Shown here: positions 1 to 9,841 of the stretch, piece by piece
Position numbering within the stretch: position 1 is the first letter of the stretch
Layout: the number at the start of each line of letters is the position of its first letter
NCBI GenBank assembly: GCA_013122435.1
Contig: WYDT01000003.1
Coordinates: forward strand, 62,001-126,000
DNA from: Chloroflexi bacterium AL-N1
GTDB lineage: Bacteria > Chloroflexota > Chloroflexia > Chloroflexales > Roseiflexaceae
DNA length: 64,000 nucleotides
Direction of reading: 5' to 3'
The notes under the pieces: generated by a model
Seen by the model: only the letters and a program-made list of their open reading frames with translations
Database searches by the model: none
Told to the model about the DNA's origin: nothing
Made by a program: the position numbers and the translations under genes

Positions 1-795
1 AGCACCGATTAATGGTGCTACTAGGACCTGGGCAGCAACTGGGATGATGGGTGCACTCAGTTCACGGATAGTCATTTGGCTTGTCTGTAGATCGGCAATG
101 GTCGTGTGAAGTTGCGTTTCACGTTTCTCAATCGTGGTGAGAGCCTCTTGCAGATGAACAGTACGTTCCACAACTTGGGTTTCCAGATGTGTTTGCGCTG
201 CTTCAAGCGCAGTATTCGCCTTTTGAATACGTGTAATGGTTTCCAACAATTGATTACTAAATTGTCCGAGGAGAAATACTAGAAAGGCGAACACTATAAC
301 AGAGCTACCAATCAAAATAAAAGTTAAGTCCCAGCTAGGTATAGACAATGCGATAGGCGATGGAAGATAGCCTAATACAATAGTGAGTATGCCAAGGAAA
401 TAAGTACTGGTCAAAAGCCAGCGTACACCAATAAGATTGAGATATGGCAGTACAATTACTGTTATCAAGAGAGTTCCAAGGGTGGTAACTGGCCAGAAAG
501 AAGGAATTAGTATGGTGACTAAAAGCATTACGAGAGCTAGGCTTAACCAAAATAAAAGTAGGGCTGTATTGATACGGTTGTGTCCAACTAACCATCGTAC
601 CCATATCCCCATTCCACCCGCAAAGTAGCTTACCATGGCAAGTATAACAAATATGGGACTCTCCGTAAAAACAAAAAGTCCCCCCTCAAGACTACCTGTA
701 AATATTGCCAAGAGAATAAACCAATCAAGCGCTCGTTGTAAGCGTGGTGTCATTGCCGGGATGTTTGAGTGGATGAATGATTTTGCTGTTGTCAT
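1..795 (-). CDS. Membrane-anchored RsbR-type STAS regulator, C-terminus cut by window edge
   Basis: Read directly from the minus strand: ATG at 795 and 265 codons open to base 1, so the gene continues outside the window. Residues about 20-190 form several hydrophobic segments typical of a multi-pass membrane sensor. Residues about 190-240 are a heptad-rich coiled coil (RIQKANTALEAAQTHLET). The last residues (IRELSAPIIPVAAQVLVAPL) match the first strand and turn of STAS domains of the RsbR/RsbT co-antagonist family. Such proteins bind an RsbT-like switch kinase in stressosome-type partner-switching pathways. The input it senses is unknown. The family call rests on about 25 residues of STAS, but that motif is distinctive. 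Confidence 0.75.
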   Translation of the reverse strand, partial: MTTAKSFIHSNIPAMTPRLQRALDWFILLAIFTGSLEGGLFVFTESPIFVILAMVSYFAGGMGIWVRWLVGHNRINTALLLFWLSLALVMLLVTILIPSFWPVTTLGTLLITVIVLPYLNLIGVRWLLTSTYFLGILTIVLGYLPSPIALSIPSWDLTFILIGSSVIVFAFLVFLLGQFSNQLLETITRIQKANTALEAAQTHLETQVVERTVHLQEALTTIEKRETQLHTTIADLQTSQMTIRELSAPIIPVAAQVLVAPLIGA

Positions 796-1354
796 ATGAC
801 CTCTATACGCATATTCTTAAGAAACATACGTAGGTTCAAGCACAGATTTCGGTTGTTGATACAGTAGAGAATATGTACAGTCTTGCACACGAACTCTTGA
901 TAATGCATGAGTCTAGCATAGGTGTAAGGGGCGTAAGGATGGTTTTCATTACAATCTATAATCAGTTACATCGCTATAAGAAAACTTTGATATTTTTATC
1001 CCACTACTGTTGTCTCTTGTCATTGGTTATATGGTGCGAAGTCAACCTCATTCTAAGTAAGAAACTTCTGGTTACCAATATCACACGTTGGTAATGTTTT
1101 TGCGGTATTATAGTAGTGTCGGTGACCACCTGGATACCCAGTTTCGTGCAAGCAGACACTCCGTTTGTGTCTCTTCGCTGGTTGTCCGGCATGTCACCGA
1201 CCCTTGTTGATACTACTGCCGGAAGTCTTCAATGGATGTGTGTGTCGTGATTTCCAAAGTTAACTACATGCTCTCAAGTTGGTGATAAAAACAGACACCA
1301 GAGTTTCCCCTGGCGTCGTGTTGCTGCTTGTAAGCGTTCAGCGATTACAAATAC
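796..1354. other. Gene-free stretch
   Basis: No convincing coding sequence on either strand between the STAS gene start and the end of the excalibur gene. Short open frames here lack a ribosome-binding site and any recognisable protein pattern. The one notable object is the inverted-repeat element at about 1111-1217, listed separately. Confidence 0.6.
1111..1217. ncRNA. Candidate structured RNA element
   Basis: A perfect 9-bp inverted repeat, GTCGGTGAC (1118-1126) and GTCACCGAC (1193-1201), encloses two further possible hairpins. One is CTGG-atac-CCAG. The other is a longer stem in which AGACAC pairs with GTGTCT and is extended by GCAAG against CTT-c-GC. Outside the closing stem, AGTAGT and ACTACT can also pair. 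This resembles a closing helix with branched arms but does not fit a tRNA, SRP RNA, 6S RNA or a riboswitch I know. The orientation is unknown, and a transposon remnant or chance folding is possible. Confidence 0.25.
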
Positions 1355-1750
1355 TTACGTTTCACAACCAATACCATTATTATTGCCATCAAAGTTATGT
1401 GGATCGGGTGGTAGTACCATGAAGTTGTTATAAGGAATGTCGCCGCAGTTGAGATCGGGTGGTGGTGGCGGGAGGCATACTGTGGGATAGGATGGATGGC
1501 AGTTGGGACTAGCCGTTGGTGGTGGTTCCGGTGTGGCCGTTGGTGGAGGCGGTTCTGGCGTAAAGGTTGGCGTTGGTGGAGTCTCCGGTGTGGCCGTTGG
1601 TGATGATTCTGGCGTGGCAGTCGCTGGTGGTGCGTCTCCTCCACGTATGATGAGTGGTAGGTAAACGTCTTGTTCACCCTGTGCCTGTGCAAGCGATGAA
1701 ATGGCCCAAATAACGATAACCATGCATGCTATGATACCCCATCGTTTCAT
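1355..1750 (-). CDS. Secreted proline-rich protein with C-terminal excalibur-like calcium-binding domain
   Basis: 131 residues. An N-terminal signal peptide (about residues 1-24, ending AQAQG) is followed by VYLPLIIRG, a short hydrophobic motif I associate with Chloroflexota surface proteins. Next comes a Pro/Thr/Glu-rich linker built from repeats such as TPTATPE. The C-terminal 45 residues carry cysteines and end DGNNNGIGCE, the D-x-D-x-D-G-x-x-C-E pattern of the excalibur domain found in extracellular proteins and nucleases. The ATG at 1750 is preceded by an AAGGAGGG-type ribosome-binding site. It is likely exported and wall- or surface-associated, with no enzymatic domain visible. Confidence 0.75.
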   Translation of the reverse strand: MKRWGIIACMVIVIWAISSLAQAQGEQDVYLPLIIRGGDAPPATATPESSPTATPETPPTPTFTPEPPPPTATPEPPPTASPNCHPSYPTVCLPPPPPDLNCGDIPYNNFMVLPPDPHNFDGNNNGIGCET

Positions 1751-1828
1751 AACACCCTCCTTTTGTGTATTATTGTTGGTCTACTTCATGCCAACGTTGT
1801 TTCATGGATAAAAGATACGGACCTACAG

Positions 1829-1863
1829 AAAACGCACAAGCATCTTTGGTGTTTGTGCGTTTG
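1829..1863 (-). terminator. Hairpin after the cation ATPase gene
   Basis: Arms AAACGCACAA (1830-1839) and TTGTGCGTTT (1853-1862) form a 10-bp stem with a 13-nt loop. It lies 56 bp past the stop of the ATPase and before the next minus-strand gene. On the minus strand the 3' arm runs into TTTTCT, a short U tract. A rho-independent terminator is likely. Confidence 0.55.
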
Positions 1864-1918
1864 ACGTGCTGTTTTGGGCTTTATAAAAAGAATAACCGCT
1901 TCAGATACATGTCCTGGT

Positions 1919-4750
1919 CTATGCCTCACCCTGTACCAGTACTGATCGTTCCATCGCCCGCCAGCGGAGTATGGCCTTTTCAAGTTCTAGGGCTATCAGC
2001 AAAATGCTCCCGAGACCGACACAGATCAGCACTTCGCTCAGAGTAAGTGCCTGCACACCGAGAAAGACAGAGAGTGGTGTGTACAATGCAGCCAGTTGTA
2101 GAATGGTAACGAGCGTAATAATACCTACCATGGCGCGGTTGCTAAATACCCCAATGCTCCACAACGACTCTGTGCTTGAACGTGTTGCCAGAGCCTGAAA
2201 GATTTGCAAGAAGGCCAGTGTGGTAAACATCATTGTTTGCCATTGCGACAGTCCAGCGGTGTAATACCAGAAACCGACACCGAGCGCAATGGCACCGATC
2301 AGCATACCCGTCCAGGCCACCTGAAACCCAACTCCTCCGCTAAATATTCCATCCTGTGGGGAGTGTGGCGCTCGCCGCATGACATTGTGTTCAGCTGGTT
2401 CAACACCCATGCTCAAGCCCAACAATCCGTCAGTCATCAGGTTCAACCAGAGCAGTTGCAGCGGTAATAGTGCAACGGCTACTTCTACTGGCATACCGAG
2501 GAGCACGAAAAGCGCGGGCCAGAGCAGCATCACCGCCACTTTACCAATATTGCCGGCGACGGCGAATCTCACAAAGCGTCGCAGATTGTCGTAGATAACC
2601 CGCCCCTCTTCGACTGCTGCAACAATCGTGGCAAAATTATCATCACGCAGCACCATATCGGCGGCCTCTTTAGAGACATCTGTGCCGGTAATGCCCATCG
2701 CTACACCAATGTCGGCTTGCTTGAGTGCTGGTGCATCGTTCACTCCATCGCCCGTCATTGCTACAATATGCCCCTTTTGCTGTAATGCCTCGACGATTCG
2801 CAGTTTGTGCTCAGGTGCAACACGGGCAAATACTGGCACTCGTTCAACTGCTTCGTCAAGCTCCGCATCGCTCATGTGACCAAGCTCTGTCCCGGTAACA
2901 ACTGTGTTGTCGGTAGCAATCCCTAGGTCACGGGCGATGTAGCTGGCAGTCAATGGGTGATCGCCCGTGATCATGATAGGACGAATACCGGCTGTTGTGC
3001 ATTTGGCCACCGCGCTTCTCACCTCGGAACGTGGTGGGTCGATCATCCCGATGAGACCTACAAAGACGAGATCGCGCTCATCAGTTTCGGTGATGGTGTC
3101 ATGGTTGAGTAACTGATATGCCAGGCCCAGGACACGGATACCGTTGGAAGCCATGTGTGCGTTCGCTGCCTCGACACGGTTACGCAACTCGCCCGTGATC
3201 GGGATCGCGCCATCCTTTGCCCACACGTGAGATACTACATCCAGTAATCCATCTACTGCACCTTTGGTGAAAGCAATATATGGTGTGGTGTTCATATCCG
3301 CCAGAAAGGCAAAACGCTGTGAAGTTGTATGGCTGTCAGTCGGTAACCGATGGACGGTTGTCATCCGTTTGCGATCAGAGTCGAACGGTAACTCGGCGAT
3401 GCGGGGCAATGTCTCTTGCACCAACGCATTTGTCAGGCCGCCGTGGTTCGCTGCGACCAGCAATGCACCCTCCGTAGGATCACCAACAACGTGGTAGTGT
3501 CCCGTTTCATCCTCAACTTGCAACTGGGCATCGTTACACAGGGCCACACCTGTCAGCAACAAGTGAATGGATTGAGGTCCATTTGTGAGCTCTGCTATGG
3601 GTCTATCTGTTGAGAGGGATGTCGGGGCATTAGCCAGATCGATATACGTATCAAACACGTCAATGGCGGTCACCGTCATGCGGTTCTCGGTAAGCGTGCC
3701 GGTTTTGTCTGAACAGATCACGGTGACGGAACCAAGTGTTTCTACTGCGGGCAATTTGCGAATGAGGGCATTGCGCTTGAGCATTCGTTGTGCGCCCAGA
3801 GCCAGGGTGAATGTCACGACTGCTGGTAGACCCTCAGGTATCACCGCTACGGCAACACTAATGGCAGTCAGTAACATATCGGCGGGCGTTTCTCCAGCAA
3901 ACAGGCCGATACCCATAATCAAGAGTGCCACGACAACGCCTGCAAGCGCCAGTTGTTTGCCCACTGAGTCAAGACGCTGTTGGAGAGGTGTTTGCTCATC
4001 CTTGACACTCTGAATCAAGGCAGCAATCTTACCAAGCTCTGTCTGCATACCTGTGCCGACGACTACGGCGGTAGCACGCCCGTAAGTAACCAGTGTCCCC
4101 ATATACCCCATATTGCGCCGATCTCCCAGTGGCAAATCCTCTTTGTCAATCGCTTGAGAGACCTTCTCAATCGGCTCTGACTCGCCAGTTAGTGCAGACT
4201 CCTGAATACGCAGATTGGCACTTTCAAGAATACGTACGTCTGCAGGTATGATGTTACCAGCTTCTAAAGCAAGCGCATCACCCGGTACCAGATCACGGGC
4301 AGGGATTTCTTTGAGGGTGCGGTTGCGATAGACACGTACATTCGGGACGGCAAGTTTTTTTAGTGCCGCAATCGCTTTTTCAGCACGATATTCCTGAATA
4401 AATCCAAGGAGCGCAAAGAGAATGACAATCGCCAGGATCGCACCAGCCTCAAGAAATTTTCCGAGAAAAAGCGAAAGACCAGCCGCGGCGAGGAGAATCA
4501 ACACCATCACAGCCGTAAGCTGTTCCCACAAAATCTTGAGAGGATGTTTGGTGCCTTTATCGATTAACTCGTTTGGGCCATACGTTGCTTGGCGTGATAC
4601 TGCTTCAGTATCATGTAAGCCTGAAGTGGTGCTATCCAGTGTGTGTAGGACAGTCTGCACTTCCTGACGATACCAGTCAGGGGATGGAAGCGATTCGTCG
4701 GTGGTTAATGGTTCGGAGGTGTGTGTCGTGTGGACAGCGGGTTTACGCAC
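1919..4750 (-). CDS. P-type cation-transporting ATPase (Ca2+-ATPase/PMR1 type)
   Basis: 943 residues, full length for the P2A family. An N-terminal cation-ATPase domain precedes the first membrane pair. The actuator motif LTGES lies near residue 190. The phosphorylation motif SDKTGTLT has Asp348 as acceptor. The hinge [10 protein letters not shown] follows, then C-terminal membrane helices with VAVIPEGLP in M4 and NLMTDGLL in M6. These residues are typical of calcium pumps, so ATP-driven Ca2+ export is the likely role, though Mn2+ or other cations cannot be excluded. The start is GTG at 4750, chosen because GAAAGGAG lies just upstream. It is a single-gene unit. Confidence 0.9.
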   Translation of the reverse strand: MRKPAVHTTHTSEPLTTDESLPSPDWYRQEVQTVLHTLDSTTSGLHDTEAVSRQATYGPNELIDKGTKHPLKILWEQLTAVMVLILLAAAGLSLFLGKFLEAGAILAIVILFALLGFIQEYRAEKAIAALKKLAVPNVRVYRNRTLKEIPARDLVPGDALALEAGNIIPADVRILESANLRIQESALTGESEPIEKVSQAIDKEDLPLGDRRNMGYMGTLVTYGRATAVVVGTGMQTELGKIAALIQSVKDEQTPLQQRLDSVGKQLALAGVVVALLIMGIGLFAGETPADMLLTAISVAVAVIPEGLPAVVTFTLALGAQRMLKRNALIRKLPAVETLGSVTVICSDKTGTLTENRMTVTAIDVFDTYIDLANAPTSLSTDRPIAELTNGPQSIHLLLTGVALCNDAQLQVEDETGHYHVVGDPTEGALLVAANHGGLTNALVQETLPRIAELPFDSDRKRMTTVHRLPTDSHTTSQRFAFLADMNTTPYIAFTKGAVDGLLDVVSHVWAKDGAIPITGELRNRVEAANAHMASNGIRVLGLAYQLLNHDTITETDERDLVFVGLIGMIDPPRSEVRSAVAKCTTAGIRPIMITGDHPLTASYIARDLGIATDNTVVTGTELGHMSDAELDEAVERVPVFARVAPEHKLRIVEALQQKGHIVAMTGDGVNDAPALKQADIGVAMGITGTDVSKEAADMVLRDDNFATIVAAVEEGRVIYDNLRRFVRFAVAGNIGKVAVMLLWPALFVLLGMPVEVAVALLPLQLLWLNLMTDGLLGLSMGVEPAEHNVMRRAPHSPQDGIFSGGVGFQVAWTGMLIGAIALGVGFWYYTAGLSQWQTMMFTTLAFLQIFQALATRSSTESLWSIGVFSNRAMVGIITLVTILQLAALYTPLSVFLGVQALTLSEVLICVGLGSILLIALELEKAILRWRAMERSVLVQGEA

Positions 4751-4990
4751 TGATGTGCTCCTTTCACAGGTGTCGCGGTATGGTGCCGCTTAGCAACAAA
4801 AAACGGCATAACTACCACGACGATACAAACGACATGGTGGTCTTGCCGATCGTGAAAGAGCGTTTCACGCCTGAACTGCCGGGCATATGTTGCCGTCCTG
4901 ACGATAGTTCAGCTTGCGGTTTCGCAAGTAGCTACTCCCCTACCAATTGTTTCTAAATTATAAAGTATAAGTGATGAAAAGCATAGGGTA

Positions 4991-5146
4991 ATTTTCCCCG
5001 ATCAAGGTCTTCAATTTTTCTACCGAATAGTTCAGGATAGACCTTTGCAAATAGCCAACCCTTTACCACTTACTTTTCGATTCTAGTGGACAGGAAACGA
5101 AGAAAAAATAAGGAAATATTTCCCGATCAACGTCCTCAATGTTTCT
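4991..5146. repeat. Imperfect 30-bp direct repeat in a gene-free 400-bp gap
   Basis: The stretch 4751-5147 has no gene. It contains two related segments at 4991-5021 and 5118-5146, sharing CCCGATCAA, then GTC, CTCAAT or TTCAAT, and TTTCT in the same order. They lie about 127 bp apart between the divergently placed ATPase start and the end of the flavoprotein pseudogene. The function is unknown; the possibilities are an old duplication or a pair of protein-binding sites. Confidence 0.4.
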
Positions 5147-5147
5147 G

Positions 5148-6294
5148 TCAGAACGATAATCTATAAAGTGTATCGAGCTGTCTTCCCCCGATAACAGTTG
5201 GTAAACTACGGATAATGGTGTTGCGAAGTGTACGCATCAGTGGATTGCTCAGATGCGCCATTCTATCAAACTGCCATGAACGATTAACGACTTGCTGCGC
5301 TTTGGCCCTTCGTATGCGCTCGTAGTGTGTAAAGGCTGCTGTATAATCAATATGGCTGGCAAGACTCTGGGCCAGCACATAGGCATCCTCGATAGCTTGT
5401 GCGCCACCTTGCCCCAGATTGGGGGTCGTTGCATGGGCTGCATCGCCCAGTAGCGCTGTTCGACCAACATGCCAAGTGGGTAGCCGCACCAGATCGCTGA
5501 TAGCTGTTCGTACGATCTGTTGTTCCGGTGTTGCTTGCATAAGGCTGAGCACAGATTTGGGAAAGAGTGTAAAGTGTTTCAGTAACTCAGATTTGCTCAG
5601 ACCTGTTTTGTCTCGTTCATCAAATGGAGCATCAAGCGTAATATACCAATACACCTCACCGGTATTGATCGCTGAATAACCAAAGCGCCGTCCCTCGGCC
5701 CACATTTCATATCCAAGTCCGTCAAATGCCGTTGGTAAGGTGCATGGTGCCACCGCCCGATACGATGTCTGACCAGAATAGCATACCTTGCTGTTGGGAA
5801 AAAGCTGTTGCCGCACTACGGAATGGATACCATCCGCCGCGATAACAACACAGGCTGTTGCGACACTGCCATCTGTGAAGTGTACCCGTACGTGCTTTTT
5901 CTCCTGTACAACACCGTGGCAGGCTCTACCAGTATGGAGCTGTCCCGATCCAACACTATCAGCCAGAATACACTGGAGTCGTCCACCATGGATCGCTGTG
6001 GTCGCGAAGCCAAAGTGTTCCTTCGCTTGATCGAGTTGCGCCGTCTGAAGCACACCCTGTTGATAGTCACATAGGTGTAGTGTTTCGATAGGACGATCGG
6101 CCTGTTGCATCTTCTCTGCCAGCCCCAGACGATCCATCACTTGCATCGCGTTGGGGGGGGGAGCCAGATTCCTGCTCCCACTGACCGTATCTCAGGTGCT
6201 GCCTCAAACACATGTGCCTCAATACCCCGTTGTTGGAGAGCAATCGCGGTTGTTAGTCCCCCATACCGCCGCCAATAATCAAAACATGAAACAT
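5148..6294 (-). pseudogene. FAD-dependent monooxygenase broken by two frameshifts
   Basis: The reading frame can be reassembled from ATG at 6294: MFHVLIIGGGMGG, a Rossmann FAD-binding start. The frame is lost at a G5 run (plus-strand CCCCC, 6258-6262), where one more G restores GGLTTAIALQQRG. It is lost again at a nine-C run (plus-strand G9, 6153-6161), where seven C would give GIWLPPNAMQVMDRLGL. The remaining 332 residues contain the second FAD motif GDAAHATTPNLGQGGAQAIED, so the protein belongs to the UbiH/salicylate-hydroxylase/HpxO-like group A flavoprotein monooxygenases. Both lesions are in homopolymers, so sequencing error is an alternative to a real pseudogene. The substrate is unknown. 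Confidence 0.75.
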
Positions 6295-6402
6295 GGAGCA
6301 GTTCCATTTCCAGCGTACACAAGCCGGATGAAATCTCCCGAAATAATATGATATAGTAATACAACGTATTGATGACTACCATACAACGAAAGACCTGTGA
6401 CG

Positions 6403-7086
6403 ATGACCCAGACCTTTACCTCCCAGTTCGACCAGTCCATGCGCGACTACTACGATCAACGCTCAAATGAGTATGATGAATGGTATCTGCGCGAAGGCAA
6501 ATTTGCTGATCGGCTCGATACAGATCAGTGGCACGCCGAGGTCGCCCAACTTCGCGAACGGGTGCAGCACTTTGGGCACGGTAGATTACTTGAGATTGCG
6601 GCAGGAACTGGCTGGTGGACACAGCATCTGGTCCGACGTGCCAACGTCATTGCGCTTGACTATGCGCCATCGATGCTCCAACAAACTCGGCTGCGGGTGC
6701 AAAACCAACAGATGGAGGTGCAGTGCGTCCGTGGTGATGCGTACGCCTTACCACTCGCCACTGCCAGCGTTGATGGAGGCTTCTTCGGCTTCTGGTTGAG
6801 CCATGTGCCATTGGCTCAACTCCCGACATTCTTAGCCGAGGTGCGTCGGGTGGTTCGCAGCGGTGGGCAGGTGATGATCGTCGATAGTGCGCCATCGGCC
6901 ATAGAACAACAACCTAATGTCGAATACTTTCATGAGCGTATCTTGAATGATGAATCACGCCATCAGGTGCTCAAGATCTTTCATACACCTGCGACCTTAG
7001 CAACTACTCTCACCCCACTGGGCAAGGTCCTCGATACATGGACAACTGGCCGATTTTTTTGTGGGGCTCTTGTCGAAGTCAGGTAG
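6403..7086 (+). CDS. Class I SAM-dependent methyltransferase
   Basis: About 227 residues. After an N-terminal DYYDQRSNEYDEWY segment comes motif I, LLEIAAGTGWWT (near residue 65), then the acidic motif II (VIALDY), then VRGDAYALPLATASVD and a post-motif region with RRVVRSGGQVMIVD. This is the UbiE/Methyltransf_11 fold that binds S-adenosylmethionine; the acceptor is not predictable. An in-frame GTG six bases upstream (6397) is an alternative start. It is divergent from the broken flavoprotein gene, with a gap of about 110 bp. Confidence 0.8.
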   Translation: MTQTFTSQFDQSMRDYYDQRSNEYDEWYLREGKFADRLDTDQWHAEVAQLRERVQHFGHGRLLEIAAGTGWWTQHLVRRANVIALDYAPSMLQQTRLRVQNQQMEVQCVRGDAYALPLATASVDGGFFGFWLSHVPLAQLPTFLAEVRRVVRSGGQVMIVDSAPSAIEQQPNVEYFHERILNDESRHQVLKIFHTPATLATTLTPLGKVLDTWTTGRFFCGALVEVR

Positions 7087-7090
7087 GAGC

Positions 7091-7125
7091 GCAAAGGCCC
7101 GACGAAGAAGCTCATCAGCCTTTGC
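7091..7125. terminator. Hairpin between convergent genes
   Basis: GCAAAGGC (7091-7098) and GCCTTTGC (7118-7125) form a perfect 8-bp stem with a 19-nt loop in the gap between the methyltransferase and the convergent coiled-coil gene. No clear U tract follows on either side, so this is a weak terminator call. Confidence 0.35.
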
Positions 7126-7136
7126 ACAAAGATTAC

Positions 7137-7601
7137 TCAATCAAGTTTGGTGGTTGGCCCGGTCACTGGTCCCTGTGGTGGGTCCTGTGAGTCGGATGTG
7201 GGTGGTGTTTGCTTATCACTATCAGGCTCGACACGTCCTACCAATTTACGTAGCTGTGCGTTGAGTTGTGCGATACCAGCCACCATGGTCTCTTGCACAT
7301 CGTTGGCGACTTTACTTTGTTGAGCCTGATTGAATGCCTGACGACCGCGCTCTTCGGCTTGCTGAATCTGTGGGTTGCTCTGCACCGTCTTAACCGCGTC
7401 GCGCACTTGCGACGTCAATTCACGTACCCCGCCTGACAAATCACGTCGGAGTTGCTTCGTGCGATCATTCTCGACCGCTGCACGAAAGAGCGCCTCGAAC
7501 TGTTGCCCCATCTCACGCAATTCATTCATCAAATCAGGGGTGTCTTTCGATTGATCGTTCGATTGTTGTGCATTTTGGTTTTGTTTTTTTTCATCATTCA
7601 T
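7137..7601 (-). CDS. Conserved hydrophilic coiled-coil protein
   Basis: 154 residues with no signal peptide or membrane segment. The N-terminus (MNDEKKQNQNAQQSND) is disordered. Residues about 25-125 are charged and helical with heptad-like spacing (ELREMGQQFEALFRAAVE, VRDAVKTVQSNPQIQQAEER). The tail is Pro/Thr-rich. GGGAGGG lies 9 bases upstream of the ATG. I do not recognise a named family. It resembles small Chloroflexota proteins with apolipoprotein-like amphipathic helices, but no function can be assigned. Confidence 0.6.
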   Translation of the reverse strand: MNDEKKQNQNAQQSNDQSKDTPDLMNELREMGQQFEALFRAAVENDRTKQLRRDLSGGVRELTSQVRDAVKTVQSNPQIQQAEERGRQAFNQAQQSKVANDVQETMVAGIAQLNAQLRKLVGRVEPDSDKQTPPTSDSQDPPQGPVTGPTTKLD

Positions 7602-7857
7602 GGTCTAAACCCTCCCAAATAAGCTGTAGATATGCTAAAAATCATACGACATCTATACCATAGTAATAATCATTACATAGACGCCAGTCCAAGGGAAAGT
7701 GTTGCTACTCGCATTGTACCATCAAAACAGTTCTGATTGTACTCCTCCCTAAAGACGATACCCCTAAACAGAGACATCTTCATTTGACGTTTGTCGGTCA
7801 GCTAGCTATACTCACCATATAGGAATACAACCATCATCTTTAGAATTTGGATCAATA

Positions 7858-8433
7858 ATGGTGACACAAACCGAAGTGCCTTTTCCAATTGGTCAGGGAG
7901 ATGTCACGGTCACAACTAAACGTAATCGACAGGTACACATTCGTCATCTCATACCAAAGGATGTTGAAATACTAGTTGAGTTTTTCTATCATTTGTCGCC
8001 AGAGACACGTCGTCTACGGTTCATAAGTATCCCGCCAAAGCCACCCAGAGAGCTGATCAAGCGTGAAGCAATACGTTTGGCAGCGCTTGATCCGTTGCGC
8101 CAGGCTGCTCTTATTGGCACCATACAGGAAGATGGTTGTGAGCGTGCAGTTGGTGTATCGCGTCTGGCGAGCAAAGCCGAGGAGCCAGAAACGGCTGAAT
8201 TTGCGATTGTTATACGAGATGATTTTCAGAAAGAAGGTCTGGGGACGGTTTTATTTGATCTGTTACTGCAAATAGCATTGGTACGGGGTCTCAAAAGAAT
8301 GGTAGGTCTGACCCTGGCAGAAAACCATGGCATCCATCGACTGGTGCGTCAGGCGGGCCTCCCTGTAACGAGCCAAACGTCACGTGGCGAGACAACACTC
8401 ACTATCTCACTCAGCGACTCGGCCAATTCGTGA
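7858..8433 (+). CDS. GNAT-family N-acetyltransferase
   Basis: 191 residues. The fold is recognisable from HIRHLIPKDVEILVEFFYHL at the N-terminus, where GNAT strand 1 and helix 1 are followed by SPETRRLRF, and from the acetyl-CoA pyrophosphate loop RDDFQKEGLGTVLFDLL near residue 125. The sequence is closest to the acetyltransferase domain of protein lysine acetyltransferases of the Pat type (ETRRLRFI). Here it stands alone, without a cyclic-nucleotide or acyl-CoA-synthetase domain. It begins a forward run with the next three genes. The substrate is unknown. Confidence 0.75.
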   Translation: MVTQTEVPFPIGQGDVTVTTKRNRQVHIRHLIPKDVEILVEFFYHLSPETRRLRFISIPPKPPRELIKREAIRLAALDPLRQAALIGTIQEDGCERAVGVSRLASKAEEPETAEFAIVIRDDFQKEGLGTVLFDLLLQIALVRGLKRMVGLTLAENHGIHRLVRQAGLPVTSQTSRGETTLTISLSDSANS

Positions 8434-8470
8434 GTCGTTGTCATAAGTCTCCCAGAAATGGAGCACTACC

Positions 8471-8803
8471 ATGACAGAACGACAAGGTACGTTTACCATT
8501 CCAACACGATTGTATCTTTCTGAGGGGCATCGCACGCTTCTCGAACACATTGTACGGCAACAGCGCGTTGATCTTGCCGAATGGATCTCAGCTGTGGTTG
8601 CGGAACATCTTGATACGCTTGCCGATGCGCCACCACCCGCGAACGAAGAGGTTGAGACTGATGGCAGCGAGGAAATAGCGCGTCGTCGTGCTGAGATTGC
8701 CAAGTTGCGCGCCCGTCGCAAAGCCGATGGTCGTAAAGCTCCCAAGTGGCTTGACTCATATATTGCGACGCTCGAAGAAGAAGTAGGACGCATGAGCCGT
8801 TGA
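8471..8803 (+). CDS. Small hypothetical protein, possibly ribbon-helix-helix-like
   Basis: 110 residues. The N-terminal strand-helix pattern (FTIPTRLYLSEGHRTLLEHI) resembles the start of ribbon-helix-helix regulators. The second half is a basic coiled coil (EEIARRRAEIAKLRARRK). ATGGAG lies upstream of the ATG. It sits 37 bp after the GNAT gene and 21 bp before the epimerase, so co-transcription is likely. The RHH suggestion rests on secondary-structure pattern only. Confidence 0.55.
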   Translation: MTERQGTFTIPTRLYLSEGHRTLLEHIVRQQRVDLAEWISAVVAEHLDTLADAPPPANEEVETDGSEEIARRRAEIAKLRARRKADGRKAPKWLDSYIATLEEEVGRMSR

Positions 8804-8824
8804 GACGGCAATAACAGGACTATT

Positions 8825-9835
8825 ATGCAAACTCTGGTTTTAGGGGCTACTGGTTTTATCGGTAGTAATATCGCTCGTGCTTTGGTAGCCCATGGTCACC
8901 GTGTGCGTGTGTTGCGCCGTTCGCGTAGCTCAACGCTGGCACTGGACGGTGTCGATGTCCAGTATGTTACGGGTGATGTGACCGATACAGCGTCATTGGT
9001 AGCAGCAATGCAGGGTGTATCGGCTGTTTTTCATGTGGCTGGGTATTATCCGCCCAACTCCCTCAATTCCCGCAAAGCCATGCGGATAGCCGTTGCCGGG
9101 ATGCGTGCGGTGTTGGATGCTGCTGCTGTAGCCCAGGTCCAGCATATTATCTACACAAGTTCCCTGAGTACCATCGGAACGCCGACGGAAGGTCGTACTC
9201 TGTCAGATGAGCGTGATCATTATCTGCCAGGCAGCGTCAATAATCCCTATTTTGAAGCCAAATGGGCCATGGAATGTGAGGCATATCGCGCAGCATTGGC
9301 TGGTCAGCGCGTCGTGATGCTCTGTCCCACCATTGTGTTTGGTCCAGGCGATGTCAAACCCACCAGCGGTTCAGCCGTGATCGCGCTGGCACGTGGTATG
9401 TTGCCTGCCTATATCGATGGTAAAACCAATGCAATCGATGTACGCGATGTGGCTGAGGCCCATATTGCCGCACTTGAGCAGGGGCGAAGTGGTGAGCGCT
9501 ACATTCTTGGCGGACGTAACACGACTGTGCTGGCATTGACACAAACAGCGGCCCAACTGCTTGGTGTGCGTGTGCCCCGCCGTCAGGTGTCTGCCTCACT
9601 GGCCATGCTGGTCGGTCGTGCAAGTGAAGTTGCAATGCAGGCGCTCCCGAAAAAGCCCCTCTTTCCACTTACCGAAGCTATCGAGATGATCCGCCATGGC
9701 CAGCACTATGATATTAGTAAAGCGGAGGACGAGCTGGGGTTGGCGGCGCGACCGATTGATGAAGCGCTACGTGATGGAGTGGCCTGGTTTCGTCAGCATG
9801 GCTATCTGGATACACCACAAGCAGCAACAGTTTAA
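8825..9835 (+). CDS. NAD-dependent epimerase/dehydratase family protein (HpnA-like)
   Basis: 336 residues, an extended short-chain dehydrogenase. The cofactor loop is GATGFIGSNIARAL at residues 7-20. The substrate-side motif YTSSLSTIG and the catalytic pattern with NNPYFEAKWAMECEAYR (YxxxK, Tyr-Phe-Glu-Ala-Lys) are in place. The C-terminal domain resembles dihydroflavonol-4-reductase and hopanoid-associated sugar epimerases. A nucleotide-sugar or steroid/flavonoid-like ketone reduction is plausible, but the neighbours give no specific clue. Confidence 0.75.
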   Translation: MQTLVLGATGFIGSNIARALVAHGHRVRVLRRSRSSTLALDGVDVQYVTGDVTDTASLVAAMQGVSAVFHVAGYYPPNSLNSRKAMRIAVAGMRAVLDAAAVAQVQHIIYTSSLSTIGTPTEGRTLSDERDHYLPGSVNNPYFEAKWAMECEAYRAALAGQRVVMLCPTIVFGPGDVKPTSGSAVIALARGMLPAYIDGKTNAIDVRDVAEAHIAALEQGRSGERYILGGRNTTVLALTQTAAQLLGVRVPRRQVSASLAMLVGRASEVAMQALPKKPLFPLTEAIEMIRHGQHYDISKAEDELGLAARPIDEALRDGVAWFRQHGYLDTPQAATV

Positions 9836-9841
9836 CGTCCT

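Noticed and set aside
1111..1217. tRNA, SRP RNA, 6S RNA or known riboswitch
   Set aside because: No D or T arm, no anticodon arm geometry, no SRP core motif, and no match to riboswitch signatures I can recall.
6153..6161. Programmed frameshift in the FAD monooxygenase gene
   Set aside because: A second, independent frameshift near the start means the run alone would not restore the protein, so programmed shifting is unlikely.
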